Of a stretch of 64,000 bases of DNA, positions 16,528 through 24,832 are shown piece by piece. The first letter of the stretch is position 1. The number at the start of each line of letters is the position of its first letter. The notes below the pieces were generated by a model that was not told where the DNA came from, did no database searches, and saw only the letters and a list, made by a program, of their open reading frames with translations. The DNA is from Nocardiopsis terrae (GTDB lineage: Bacteria > Actinomycetota > Actinomycetes > Streptosporangiales > Streptosporangiaceae): positions 1 through 64,000 of the forward strand of contig NZ_BMXJ01000004.1 of the NCBI RefSeq assembly GCF_014651695.1, in the 5' to 3' direction. Both the position numbers and the translations under genes were made by a program.

Positions 16528-18099
16528 ATGCACAACGCCCCCCCGACCCCGGCGCGAGCCGGGGCCAGGCAGTGGACCGGACTGGCCGTCCTGGCCCTGC
16601 CCACCCTGCTGGCCTCGATCGACATCAGCGTGTTGAACCTCGCCGCCCCCCACGTCAGCGCTGACCTCGGTGCCGATGGCACACAGATGCTGTGGATCAT
16701 CGACATCTACGCCTTCATGATCGCCGGGTTCCTGGTCACCATGGGTACCCTCGGTGACCGGATCGGTCGGCGCAGACTCCTCCTGGTCGGCGGCACGGCC
16801 TTCGGGATCGCCTCGGTGTTGGCGGCCTACTCAACCTCTCCCGAGATGCTGATCGCCGCCCGCGCCCTGCTGGGCTTGGCCGGCGCGACCCTGATGCCGT
16901 CCACACTCGCCCTGATCAGCAACATGTTCGTGAACCCGGGTGAACGCGGAATGGCGATCGCCCTGTGGGCCACGGTCTTCTCCGTCGGCATCGCCCTGGG
17001 ACCGATCGTCGGAGGCGCCCTGCTCCAGTCCTTCTGGTGGGGGTCGGTCTTCCTCATGGCTGTGCCGGTGATGATCCTCCTGCTGGCCCTGGCCCCCTTC
17101 CTGCTCCCCGAGTTCAAGGACCCCGGCGCCGGCAGGATCGACCTGTTCAGCGTCCTGCTCTCCCTGGCCGCCCTGCTGCCGTTCGTCTACGGCCTCAAGG
17201 AGTTCGCCCGGAACGGCTTCTCCGCCGTGCCGCTGGTGGCGGTCCTCCTGGGCCTGGCCGTGGGCGTCGCCTTCGTCTACCGCCAGCGGTCGCTCAGCAG
17301 CCCGCTGCTGGATCTGAGCCTGTTCCGCAGCCTTCCGTTCAGCGTCCTGCTCTGCGCCATGCTCCTGACCATGTTCGTCGCGGGCGGCACCTATCTGTTC
17401 GTGACCCAGTACATGCAGCTGGTCGTAGGCCAGTCCCCCCTGGGCGCGGGCCTGTGGCTGCTGCCCGGCGCGCTCCTGCTGATCGTGACCTCCATGACGG
17501 CACCGGTCATGGCCGCGTTCGTGCGGCCCGCATACGTGGTGGCGGCCGGTCTGCTCGTCTCCGGAGCCGGTCACGCCGTCCTCGCCTTCGTCGACGGTTC
17601 CTCGTCCGTGACCGTGGCCGTGGTGGGCTTCACCCTCATCCTCGGCGGCGGCGGCCCCCTCATCGCCCTGGGCACCGACCTGGTCCTCTCCTCCGCTCCG
17701 GACGAGCGCGCCGGATCCGCGTCAGCCCTGGCGGAGACCAGCACTGAACTGGGGACCGCATTGGGAATCGCCGTGCTGGGCAGCATCGGGGCCTTCGTCT
17801 ACCGGAGCGCGGTCCTGGTGCCTGAGGACCTTCCGGCACCAGCCGCAGACTCGGCCCGGGACTCGCTGGCGGCCACCGCCGTGGCCGCCGAGGAACTTCC
17901 CTCCAGCGTCGCATCGCCTCTGCTGGAAACAGCTCAGGCCGCCTTCACCAGCGCGGTCACCGCGATCGGCGGGATCAACGCGGCCCTGTCCGTCGTGCTC
18001 GCCCTGCTGATCCTGGCGACTCTGCGGCACCTGCCTGCCATGGGCGCACAGGAGGAGGCCGCTTCCGAAGCAGCCCCGGCCGCCACCGAACAGGGGTAA
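16528..18099 (+). CDS. MFS drug exporter, DHA2 (14-TM, EmrB/QacA/SmvA-like)
   Basis: 523-residue proton-coupled multidrug-type exporter. ATG 16528 follows AAGAAGGAAAA. The first helices contain LPTLLASIDISVLNLAAP and the motif GTLGDRIGRRR between TM2 and TM3, and the whole protein alternates hydrophobic helices consistent with 14 spans; the C-terminal tail is Ala/Glu-rich. It is the last gene of the plus-strand PKS cluster and is followed by a strong terminator. It is therefore the likely self-resistance and export pump for the product, in addition to the glycosylase. Confidence 0.92.
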   Translation: MHNAPPTPARAGARQWTGLAVLALPTLLASIDISVLNLAAPHVSADLGADGTQMLWIIDIYAFMIAGFLVTMGTLGDRIGRRRLLLVGGTAFGIASVLAAYSTSPEMLIAARALLGLAGATLMPSTLALISNMFVNPGERGMAIALWATVFSVGIALGPIVGGALLQSFWWGSVFLMAVPVMILLLALAPFLLPEFKDPGAGRIDLFSVLLSLAALLPFVYGLKEFARNGFSAVPLVAVLLGLAVGVAFVYRQRSLSSPLLDLSLFRSLPFSVLLCAMLLTMFVAGGTYLFVTQYMQLVVGQSPLGAGLWLLPGALLLIVTSMTAPVMAAFVRPAYVVAAGLLVSGAGHAVLAFVDGSSSVTVAVVGFTLILGGGGPLIALGTDLVLSSAPDERAGSASALAETSTELGTALGIAVLGSIGAFVYRSAVLVPEDLPAPAADSARDSLAATAVAAEELPSSVASPLLETAQAAFTSAVTAIGGINAALSVVLALLILATLRHLPAMGAQEEAASEAAPAATEQG

Positions 18100-18110
18100 C
18101 CGGATTCCTC

Positions 18111-18144
18111 GGACTCAGCGGTGGCGGCCGCCACCGCTGAGTCC
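18111..18144 (+). terminator. Perfect 34-bp palindrome, bidirectional-type terminator
   Basis: Arms GGACTCAGCGGTGGCGG and its exact reverse complement meet with no loop, 11 bp after the exporter stop. No U-tract follows, as is common for actinobacterial terminators. It marks the right transcriptional end of the PKS locus. Confidence 0.8.
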
Positions 18145-18188
18145 CGTCAACCGGCCAGTTCTCCGCACGACTTCAGAGGAGATGGTGC

Positions 18189-18641
18189 ATGAAGCGTCCC
18201 GGACCCAAGCTCACGCCTTTGGAGCTGACCGATGACGAGCGCGCTGAACTACAGCGATGGACCAGGCAACGCAAGCTCTCCCAGGACGTGGTCCTGCGGG
18301 CCAGGATCGTCTTGGCCTGTGACCGGGTGGACTCCGGCGGCCTCCCCGTGTCCCAGTCCCAGGTAGCCCGTGACCTGCGGGTGAGCGTGGTGACCGTCAG
18401 AAAATGGCGTCGGCGCTTCACCGAGATGCGCCTGGCGGGCCTGGCTGATGCCCCGAGGCCGGGCCGGCCCCGCGCGCTCCCCGACGACAGGGTCGCCGAG
18501 TTGGTCGCGGAGGTCGCGGGCTCGGGACGGGAACTCCTGCCCACACGGGTGGTCGCGGCCAGGGCCGGAGTGTCGCAGTCGACCGTCTTTCGAGCCCTGC
18601 ACGCGCCGGTCCCGCGCTCCGGGGGGACCGAGGTCCGGTGA
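18189..18641 (+). pseudogene. IS630-type transposase N-terminal (helix-turn-helix) fragment
   Basis: 150 residues starting at an ATG behind GAGGAGATGGTGC. The sequence carries the double HTH start of IS630/Tc1-like transposases: RWTRQRKLSQDVVLRARIVLAC, a second helix-turn-helix (SQVARDLRVSVVTVRKWRRRF), then GLADAPRPGRPRALPDDRV. The DDE catalytic domain expected after it is missing; the reading frame stops at 18641 and I see no DDE remnant in 18642-18913. It could be ORF A of a two-ORF element that lost ORF B, or a domesticated HTH protein. It sits exactly at the PKS-locus boundary. Confidence 0.7.
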
Positions 18642-18913
18642 CCGGGGCGCGAACGACTTCCCGGTACGGCCGACACCGGGCTGGCGGCGAAGACCCGTGC
18701 GGTAACACCGGTCCCCGGAACTCCCTCTCGGCCCAGGACCGAAGACGCACCCCCCGAACAGCCTCCCGCTCCCGCGCATGAGCACGTCCGGCACCGGGCC
18801 GCCGTGCCGGGTGTCCGTAGGCGCGAGAGCCGAAGGTCCGTGCCCGGCGAAGGGAGGTGCGCACCACGGTGTGGGCGGGGAGGGCGGCCCGGGCCACCGC
18901 GCCCGTCAGACGG

Positions 18914-19531
18914 TCAGGTTCCCAGGCCGGACATCAGGTCGGCGAAGGGCGTCGGCTCCTCGTAGGGGTCGGCCGCGGCCGGCGCGCTCTCGGTGGCGAG
19001 CAGGGCCAGCTGCCGGGCCGCTCGCGCGATGCGCTCGGACAGCTCGCGCCCGCCGCCCTCGCCCACACCCCAGTCCTCGGACGCGGCGTAGACGCCCGTG
19101 GGCACCACGACCGAACGGGTGTAGGAGAACATCGGGCGCAGGGCGTGCTCCAGCACCAGCGAGTGGCGCGGGCTGCCCCCGGTGGCGGCCACCAGGACCG
19201 GCTTGCCGTCCAGGACACCCGACTCGACCACGTCGAAGAACGACTTGAACAGGCCGCTGTAGGAGGCGTTGAAGACCGGGGTCACCGCGATGATCCCGTC
19301 CGCCCCGGCCACGTCCTCCAGGACCCCTGGCAGTTCACCGGTGGGTACCCGGGTGGTCATGGCGTTCATGATGTCGTGGGCCAGTTCGCGCAACTCCACG
19401 ACCCGGACCTCGGCCTTCTCCCCGCGGTCGGCCAGCGCCTCCTCCGCGGCGGCGGTCAGCCGGTCGGCGAGCAGGCGGGTCGAGGAGGGGTTGCTGAGCC
19501 CCGCCGTGACGGTGACGAGCTTGCGGGTCAT
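18914..19531 (-). CDS. NADPH-dependent FMN reductase partnered with an LLM oxidoreductase (CE1759-like)
   Basis: About 205 residues; flavodoxin-like fold with TPVFNASYSGLFKSFFDV and the GGSPRHSLVLEHALRPMFSY block typical of FMN reductases. ATG 19531 shares its A with the stop of the upstream monooxygenase gene (TGATG), so the two are translationally coupled. It supplies reduced FMN to that monooxygenase. The pair matches the CE1758/CE1759 families known from other actinobacteria. Their physiological substrate is not established; a role in sulfonate-type or xenobiotic oxidation is only a guess. Confidence 0.87.
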   Translation of the reverse strand: MTRKLVTVTAGLSNPSSTRLLADRLTAAAEEALADRGEKAEVRVVELRELAHDIMNAMTTRVPTGELPGVLEDVAGADGIIAVTPVFNASYSGLFKSFFDVVESGVLDGKPVLVAATGGSPRHSLVLEHALRPMFSYTRSVVVPTGVYAASEDWGVGEGGGRELSERIARAARQLALLATESAPAAADPYEEPTPFADLMSGLGT

Positions 19532-20631
19532 CACTGGGCCTCCGTGTTCGTGGTCGCGCGCTCCCTCTCGGCCAGGAGCGAGGTGTGCGTGGGCGCGTCG
19601 GGTACGTGCGCGGGCTTCTTGGCGGCGAACTCCCTGCGCAGCACCGGGACGACCTCCTCGCCGAGCAGGTCCAGCTGCTCCAGGACGGTCTTGAGCGGCA
19701 GGCCCGCGTGATCCATCAGGAAGAGCTGGCGCTGGTAGTCGCCGAAGGACTCGCGGAAGCCCAGGGTACGGTCGATGACCTCCTGCGGGCTGCCGACCGT
19801 CAGCGGAGTCTCCCGGGTGAACTCCTCCAGGGAGGGCCCGCCGCCGTAGACCGGGGCGTTGTCGAAGTAGGGCCGGAACTCCCTGACCGCGTCCTGGGAG
19901 TTCTTGCGCATGAACACCTGGCCGCCGAGCCCGACGATCGCCTGGTCGGCCTTGCCGTGGCCGTAGTGCTCGAAGCGGCGGCGGTACAGCGAGATGAGCT
20001 TCTTGGTGTGGGTCGCGGGCCAGAAGATGTTGTTGTGGAAGAAGCCGTCACCGTAGTAGGCGGCCTGCTCGGCGATCTCCGGGCTGCGGATGGAGCCGTG
20101 CCAGACGAACGGCGGAACGCCGTCCAGCGGACGCGGAGTGGAGGTGAAGCCCTGCAGCGGGGTGCGGAACTTGCCCTCCCAGTCGACGACGTCCTCACGC
20201 CACAGGCGGTGCAGGAGGTTGTAGTTCTCCAGCGCCAGCGGGATGCCCTGGCGGATGTCCTGCCCGAACCAGGGGTAGACCGGCCCGGTGTTGCCGCGCC
20301 CCATCATCAGGTCCACCCGGCCCTCTGCCAGGTGCTGCAGCATCGCGAAGTCCTCGGCGATCTTGACCGGGTCGTTCGTGGTGATGAGCGTGGTGGAGGT
20401 GGACAGGATCAGCTTCTCGGTCCGAGCCGCCACGTAGCCGAGCATGGTCGTGGGCGAGGAGGCCACGAACGGCGGGTTGTGGTGCTCGCCGGTGGCGAAG
20501 ACGTCCAGGCCCACCTCCTCGGCCTTGAGGGCGATCCGCACCATCGCCCTGATCCGCTCGCCCTCGGTCGGCGTGCGCCCGGTGGTGGGGTCCGGCGTCA
20601 CGTCGCTGACCGAGAAGATTCCGAACTGCAT
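19531..20631 (-). CDS. FMN-dependent luciferase-like monooxygenase (CE1758-like)
   Basis: 366-residue TIM-barrel flavin monooxygenase of the bacterial luciferase superfamily. ATG 20631 is chosen because the protein begins with the conserved MQFGIFSVSD strand and GGGGAG lies upstream; the longer in-frame extension has no homologous character. Family blocks: FATGEHHNPPFVASSP, DFAMLQHLAEGRVDLMMGRG, WHGSIRSPEIAEQAAYYGDG. It is coupled to the FMN reductase downstream. The substrate is unknown. Confidence 0.9.
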   Translation of the reverse strand: MQFGIFSVSDVTPDPTTGRTPTEGERIRAMVRIALKAEEVGLDVFATGEHHNPPFVASSPTTMLGYVAARTEKLILSTSTTLITTNDPVKIAEDFAMLQHLAEGRVDLMMGRGNTGPVYPWFGQDIRQGIPLALENYNLLHRLWREDVVDWEGKFRTPLQGFTSTPRPLDGVPPFVWHGSIRSPEIAEQAAYYGDGFFHNNIFWPATHTKKLISLYRRRFEHYGHGKADQAIVGLGGQVFMRKNSQDAVREFRPYFDNAPVYGGGPSLEEFTRETPLTVGSPQEVIDRTLGFRESFGDYQRQLFLMDHAGLPLKTVLEQLDLLGEEVVPVLRREFAAKKPAHVPDAPTHTSLLAERERATTNTEAQ

Positions 20632-20650
20632 GGCACGCTCCCCGAGTTTG

Positions 20651-20677
20651 TTTCCTAAGAAGTAATTTCCTGTGAAG
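20651..20677 (-). promoter_or_regulatory. Direct-repeat operator candidate upstream of the LLM monooxygenase
   Basis: On the plus strand, TTTCCTAAGAAG (20651-20662) and TTTCCTGTGAAG (20666-20677) recur with a 15-bp period, 20 bp upstream of the monooxygenase ATG. This AT-rich patch stands out from the GC-rich flanks. Direct repeats at this spacing often bind a dimeric regulator or overlap the promoter. The rest of the gap, 20678-21094, shows no convincing gene. Confidence 0.45.
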
Positions 20678-21094
20678 CTATCATGCCCGAACAGTCGGCC
20701 CCAAACAGGTATTCCCCGACGCGCGCCCGCCACCCGGACCGGGGTTCCGGGTGGCCGGGAAAGCGCTGGTCGGACGGAACACCCGGGGATCACGACGCCC
20801 CGGGTCCGCAAGCACCACGGAGCCGGGAAGAAGGTCGGCCTGCACCGCCGGTGCGGTCGTGGCGGATCCGGACGGCACCCCGGCGACCCTCGACGGCGCC
20901 CCCGGTGCACGCCACACGGCCGGTTACGCACCCCGGTGTTCATCCACAGGCACACTCCGTATCCACCGAATGTCACCGCGGCGTGCTATTCCTGAGAGGC
21001 AGGCACCGAAACCGTCACCGGGGGTCATCCCCGGCGGAGCACGCGAGGAACGAGTAAGGAGGAGGGCGCCCCGCGGGCCGCGCCCGACACCCCC

Positions 21095-21265
21095 ATGGCC
21101 ACCACCCTCGACCCCCGACGGACCCCACACCCCCTCCCCCGCCAGCGCGAGAGCGAACAGGGCACCGGCGAGCCGGTCGTGCTCGCCGACGCCCTCGGCG
21201 ATGTCATGGCCGCCCTCACCGAACTGGACCCCGACCTGGTCACCGTGTACGAGGCGGGCCGATAA
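21095..21265 (+). CDS. Small hypothetical protein, 56 residues
   Basis: Starts MATTLDPRRTP and ends VTVYEAGR. The C-terminal half (VVLADALGDVMAALTELDPDLVTVYEAG) looks like an amphipathic helical segment of a real protein. A strong AAGGAGGA at 21056-21063 is too far from the ATG in linear sequence. A hairpin (GGGCGC 21064-21069 with GCGCCC 21080-21085) lies between, and removing it would leave a 9-nt spacing. A terminator hairpin follows. No family recognised. Confidence 0.45.
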   Translation: MATTLDPRRTPHPLPRQRESEQGTGEPVVLADALGDVMAALTELDPDLVTVYEAGR

Positions 21266-21271
21266 AGGGAT

Positions 21272-21291
21272 CCCGGGCGTGAACGCCCGGG
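21272..21291 (+). terminator. Hairpin terminator after the small gene
   Basis: CCCGGGCGT / ACGCCCGGG stem with a two-base centre, seven bases after the TAA of the 56-residue gene. It could also be the imprint of an IS200/IS605-type right end, whose hairpins look similar. Confidence 0.55.
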
Positions 21292-21325
21292 CTTCCACGC
21301 CCGACACACAGGTGAAACCGGGGCC

Positions 21326-21699
21326 TCAGCCGGGAACGCTCCCCTCGGGGAACCCGGGCAGGAAGGAACGCACCAGTTCGATCTCCCCGCGGACACGGGA
21401 GTTGAACTCGGCCAACTCCGCCGCGGGCACCCACAACTCCAGGATCGTGCGCCCGCCCGTCTGCCGGACGGAATAGCGGGACTCGAACTCCGCCTCCACC
21501 CGGAAACGGGTGACGTGGCCCTCGCCGTCGCGTGGCAGGTTCCACTCCCGGGCGATCCGGTTCGCGTAGTCCTCGTTCGGGACCGGGTAGAAATGGGCTG
21601 TTCGGGCAGGCGGGGCGGTCACTCCCGCCCACCGGAATCCCCGAGCAGGGCGAGTTCCGCGGGCCCGGTCGGCCGCCAGAGGGGCATCGGTTCGGGCAT
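21326..21699 (-). pseudogene. Decayed ADP-ribosylation/crystallin-J1-annotated small protein gene (nonsense plus frameshift)
   Basis: A perfect AGGAGG (21705-21710) precedes ATG 21699, which opens MPEPMPLWRPTGPAELALL, the usual start of this actinobacterial family. The frame then hits TGA at 21619-21621, where the family normally has a Trp. The same frame continues after the stop with PPRLPEQPI and shifts near 21595, after which a different frame gives FYPVPNEDYANRIAREWN and runs to a stop at 21326. One base appears to be missing in the ATTTC stretch. Two lesions in one short gene argue for a pseudogene rather than a sequencing error, though the latter is possible. The 3' part is still open for 98 codons from a GTG at 21622. 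Family recalled from general knowledge, not from a search. Confidence 0.65.
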
Positions 21700-21916
21700 T
21701 CGCGCCTCCTTCTGCGCCAGGGTCGGAGGGGAACTTAGGGATTCCGTGCCCGAGTCCGCACCCGCTTTTTACCGGACCGGATGAAAATCGGCTGCCAGGG
21801 CGGGAACACCAGACACAGACGAAGCGTTCTCACAGGTGAAGCACCTCAGAGCGACCCCGACCCCAACAATCCCACCAACGTCTGTGCGTAGCTTCGACAT
21901 CACCTCAAGACCATGC

Positions 21917-22050
21917 GCGGTTGTACGCGTTCGTGTCGGCAATGGGGGTTTCTGACACGAAACCATCGCTACAACCGCCTTCCCAGCGGCCAGACCGCAC
22001 CTAGTGCGTAGGCCGCGCGGTCGGGTCCCACGTTGGGGGACGTGGGACCC
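21917..22050. ncRNA. Candidate structured RNA or palindromic element, unit 1 of a tandem pair
   Basis: Three nested or sequential stems: outer GCGGTTGTA (21917-21925) with TACAACCGC (21970-21978), enclosing TCGTGTCGG (21931-21939) with CTGACACGA (21952-21960) around an AATGGGGGTTT loop; a bulged stem GCGGCC...CGCAC-cta-GTGCG...GGCCGC (21986-22016); and GGGTCCCACGT (22023-22033) with ACGTGGGACCC (22040-22050) around TGGGGG. No coding potential is convincing on either strand. The strand of any transcript is unknown. Bases 21700-21916 just before it hold nothing I recognise. Confidence 0.5.
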
Positions 22051-22061
22051 GGCCAGACCTA

Positions 22062-22190
22062 GCGAATACGAGTGCTCGTGTCGTAAATGGGGGTTTCCGA
22101 CACGAAACCAACACCGTATTCGCCTCCCAGCGGCCCCCGCACTCAGTGCGCGGGCCGCGTGGCCGGTTCCACGTTGGGGGACGTGGAACC
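22062..22190. ncRNA. Candidate structured RNA or palindromic element, unit 2 of the tandem pair
   Basis: Same architecture as unit 1: outer GCGAATACG (22062-22070) with CGTATTCGC (22115-22123), inner TCGTGTCG (22076-22083) with CGACACGA (22098-22105), a middle stem at 22130-22158, and GGTTCCACGT (22165-22174) with ACGTGGAACC (22181-22190). Five base pairs of the outer stem differ from unit 1, and each is compensated on the other arm. The last stem also co-varies (GTCCCAC/GTGGGAC to GTTCCAC/GTGGAAC). The G-rich loops are conserved. This is selection on pairing rather than on sequence. Confidence 0.5.
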
Positions 22191-22201
22191 CGGCCCGACG
22201 T

Positions 22202-22231
22202 CGGGGGGTGCGCCGCACGGCGTGCCCCCCG
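22202..22231. terminator. Strong GC hairpin after the tandem elements
   Basis: CGGGGGGTGCGCCG pairs with CGGCGTGCCCCCCG across a two-base loop, with two G-U-type mismatches. It lies between the tandem elements and the 3' end of the kinase gene, so it could terminate either. Confidence 0.55.
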
Positions 22232-22290
22232 CTTTCGTGTGCCCGGGCCCTTCCGTGCCCGGAACGGGCTGCCCTCCGTAGCTGTGTGGG

Positions 22291-24630
22291 TCAGTCCCGT
22301 TCGTGGAACTCGATCAGGGTCTCGTCCTCGGTCTCCGCGTCGTGGTATCCGTTAGAGTGCGGACTCCCTTCGACCTCGGGTTCGATCAGCTCCGAGATCG
22401 GCCCGCAGATGTCGAACGAGACACCGTGTTCGAGGGGATACGTTTCCTCGTCGATGTAGCTCTCCCCGCAGAACACCGCCTCGTCGATCGCTCTGGTGGC
22501 GCCCCCCGGGAAATCGCCCCAGAGCTGGACCTGCCGGTCCCGGTGGCTGTCCGGGTCCGCCATCACCCCAGCGATGTCCATCGCGTAGTCGCAGTCCATG
22601 TCCCAGCCGCTGGCCTGGACGTCCCACTCCACCTGGAAGGGCTCACCCGCAGCGATGGTCCCGCAGATCGGGGCGTGCACCACCATCCACCCCCTGCCGT
22701 CATCGATGTCCCAGACCTGGGGATCCTCCATCGGCACCTCGACGTCGAGCTCCTCGAACTCGACCCGCACGTCCCAGCGCTCGGAGGTGTACTCGGCCCG
22801 GAGCACCTCCCCCGCTTCGTCGAGTTCGGTCCGGCCAGCCGCGTCCACCTCGGAGAAGGACCCCTCGTCCAGGAACCCGAGCACGGTGGGCCCCGTGTAC
22901 ACCCCTTCCTCCTCCGTCTCGGCCTGATCCGTGTCGGCCAGGGCCCGCAGTGGCGCGGTGACAAGAGCCGCGGAGACGGAGTCGGCGCTGACGCTCTCGT
23001 CAACTTCCAGGCGGTCGGTCCGGGGCCACCATCCCTCCGACCCGGACGGCCGCGGCGCGTACACGTACAGCTCCCCCCGGTGGTTGGCGACCGCCGTGGT
23101 GTCCGGGCCCATGGCCGGCCCCCGGATGAGAAAGGTCTGGTCCGTCGCCGAGTACAGGTACTCCTCCTCGGTCCGGCTGTCCTCCACCACCTGGTCCACG
23201 GGGGTAGCGGTGCGTTCGGAGACCTGTTCGGCGTGCGCCTGGGAGAAGGCGCGTTCCACCCGGGCGGTGAACCCCGGCCCCTCCTCCAGCAAACCCGCGG
23301 CGGCGGCGACCGTCTCCGACGGGTTCTCGCTCACCTGGTCGTAGACCACGAAGCCGCCCGCCGCCAGCCCGGCCACCGCGAGCAGACCCGCGCCCGCCAG
23401 GCCGAACTTGGACGTGGCGACCCCGCTCAGCACGCCGCCGGTGGTCATGCCCGTCCCGGCGGCACCGCCGCTCGCGGCGCCACCGGCCCCTCCGGCGGTC
23501 GCCGTTCCCGAACCGGCCGCTGTGGTACCCGCCGCTCCGGTTCCACCCGCCGTGCCTGCTCCGGCGGCTCCGGTTCCGGCCGCACCTGTTCCCGCTGCGC
23601 CTCCGGAGCCCAGAACACCTGAACCCAGGACGCTCGCGCCCAGGCCGGCCGCGGAGGCCGCGCCCAGCGCCGCTGCCCAGCGTGCGGGGTCGTGTCCGGC
23701 GTCGTCCACGCCCCGCCAGTAGTCGCGCAGCATGCGGCGCAGAACGTCCGCTGTGGTGGCCCTGCCCCGCTGCCTCTCATCCGCCCCTTCCGACGGCTCG
23801 GGCAGCAGGGACCGCACCAACATCTCGGAGTTCGGTCGCTGGTCCGGGTCCACCGACAGCGCGGCCCGCACCAGGCCCAGCAGGTCCTCGGGCACACCGT
23901 CGACGTCGTACTCACCCTCGCGCACCCGGCGCGCCTTCTCCCCCGCGTCACCGGCGCCGAAGGGCTGGCGCCCGGTGGCGGCCAGCGCCACCAGCCCGCC
24001 CCAGGCGAACACGTCGGCGGCCGGGTCCGCGGCCGCTCCGGAGTAGCGTTCGGGGGCCGACCAGCCGGGGGTTCCGTAAGAGGCCGAACCGTCCTCGGAG
24101 CGCTCGGTGCCGATCTCGACCGCGATGCCGAAGTCCACGATCTTCGGCCCGTCCGGGGACAGTATGACGTTGCCCGGTTTGATGTCGCGGTGGGCGATCC
24201 CCGCCGCGTGCAGGGCGGACAGGCCTTCGGCCATGCCCAGGGCGAAGGTGCGGAACATGTCACCTTCCAGCGGACCGAACGCGCGCACGTGGGCGCGCAG
24301 GTCGCGGCCGGGAACGTAGTCGAAGGCCAGCCACGGCACCGACGCCTCGGTGTCTGCGGCGTGCAGGCGGGCGGTGCTGATCCCGCCGGCTCGCCGCAGC
24401 ATCTCGACCTCGCGGGTGAAGGCCTCCCGGAAGCGGGGTCTGCGAGCGAAGTCGGCGTGGACGGTCTTGACCGCCACGCACACCCCCTGCCCGTCCAGGG
24501 CCCCGTAGACGGCTCCCATCCCGCCCGAGCCGATCCGCCCCACCACCCGGTAGGGCCCGATCCAGGCCGGGTCACCCGCCTCCAGTGGTGCGAGCCCGGG
24601 AGGCGGGGAAGTGTCAGGGGAAGTGGACAT
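22291..24630 (-). CDS. Transmembrane serine/threonine protein kinase (PknB-like, non-PASTA)
   Basis: 779 residues. Kinase domain about 25-285: Gly-rich loop GRIGSGGMGAVY, VAVK lysine, catalytic HRDIKPGN, VDFG, and GTPGWSAPE activation segment. Then comes a Gly/Ala/Thr-rich low-complexity stretch of about 70 residues, one membrane helix (GLAGAGLLAVAGLAAGGFVVY) and an extracytoplasmic domain of about 340 residues rich in Asp/Glu with a few Cys, not of PASTA type. The kinase presumably senses an external signal and phosphorylates cytoplasmic proteins; no target is encoded beside it. ATG 24630 has a weak GAAAGG site. The C-terminal domain resembles the lipoprotein-like sensor regions of other actinobacterial kinases. 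Confidence 0.92.
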   Translation of the reverse strand: MSTSPDTSPPPGLAPLEAGDPAWIGPYRVVGRIGSGGMGAVYGALDGQGVCVAVKTVHADFARRPRFREAFTREVEMLRRAGGISTARLHAADTEASVPWLAFDYVPGRDLRAHVRAFGPLEGDMFRTFALGMAEGLSALHAAGIAHRDIKPGNVILSPDGPKIVDFGIAVEIGTERSEDGSASYGTPGWSAPERYSGAAADPAADVFAWGGLVALAATGRQPFGAGDAGEKARRVREGEYDVDGVPEDLLGLVRAALSVDPDQRPNSEMLVRSLLPEPSEGADERQRGRATTADVLRRMLRDYWRGVDDAGHDPARWAAALGAASAAGLGASVLGSGVLGSGGAAGTGAAGTGAAGAGTAGGTGAAGTTAAGSGTATAGGAGGAASGGAAGTGMTTGGVLSGVATSKFGLAGAGLLAVAGLAAGGFVVYDQVSENPSETVAAAAGLLEEGPGFTARVERAFSQAHAEQVSERTATPVDQVVEDSRTEEEYLYSATDQTFLIRGPAMGPDTTAVANHRGELYVYAPRPSGSEGWWPRTDRLEVDESVSADSVSAALVTAPLRALADTDQAETEEEGVYTGPTVLGFLDEGSFSEVDAAGRTELDEAGEVLRAEYTSERWDVRVEFEELDVEVPMEDPQVWDIDDGRGWMVVHAPICGTIAAGEPFQVEWDVQASGWDMDCDYAMDIAGVMADPDSHRDRQVQLWGDFPGGATRAIDEAVFCGESYIDEETYPLEHGVSFDICGPISELIEPEVEGSPHSNGYHDAETEDETLIEFHERD

Positions 24631-24832
24631 CGGTGCCTTTCAGGAGGAGGTGTGCCGAACGGGGCGGGGGGACTTCGCCCGGACAGTCTGACTCCGCTGT
24701 GTCTGCGGAGGTTCGTACGGGTTCCGAAGATTCGGTGGCCCGGAGGTTCGGTGGCCCAAGGCGTCGTTGCCCGGGCGATCACGGGGACGGGCCGTGCGGC
24801 GGTACGATGCGCCTGCGTGGGAGGGGGTCGAA

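Noticed and set aside
18189..18641. Pathway-specific regulator for the PKS cluster
   Set aside because: The double HTH and GRPR-type linker match IS630 transposases better than any cluster regulator.
20751..21476. 241-codon plus-strand frame
   Set aside because: Low-complexity Pro/Arg/Ala composition, no ribosome site, and it overlaps the better-supported 56-residue gene and the pseudogene.
21917..22190. CRISPR-like or simple tandem repeat
   Set aside because: Only two units, each about 130 nt with internal stems and co-variation; no short repeats with unique spacers.
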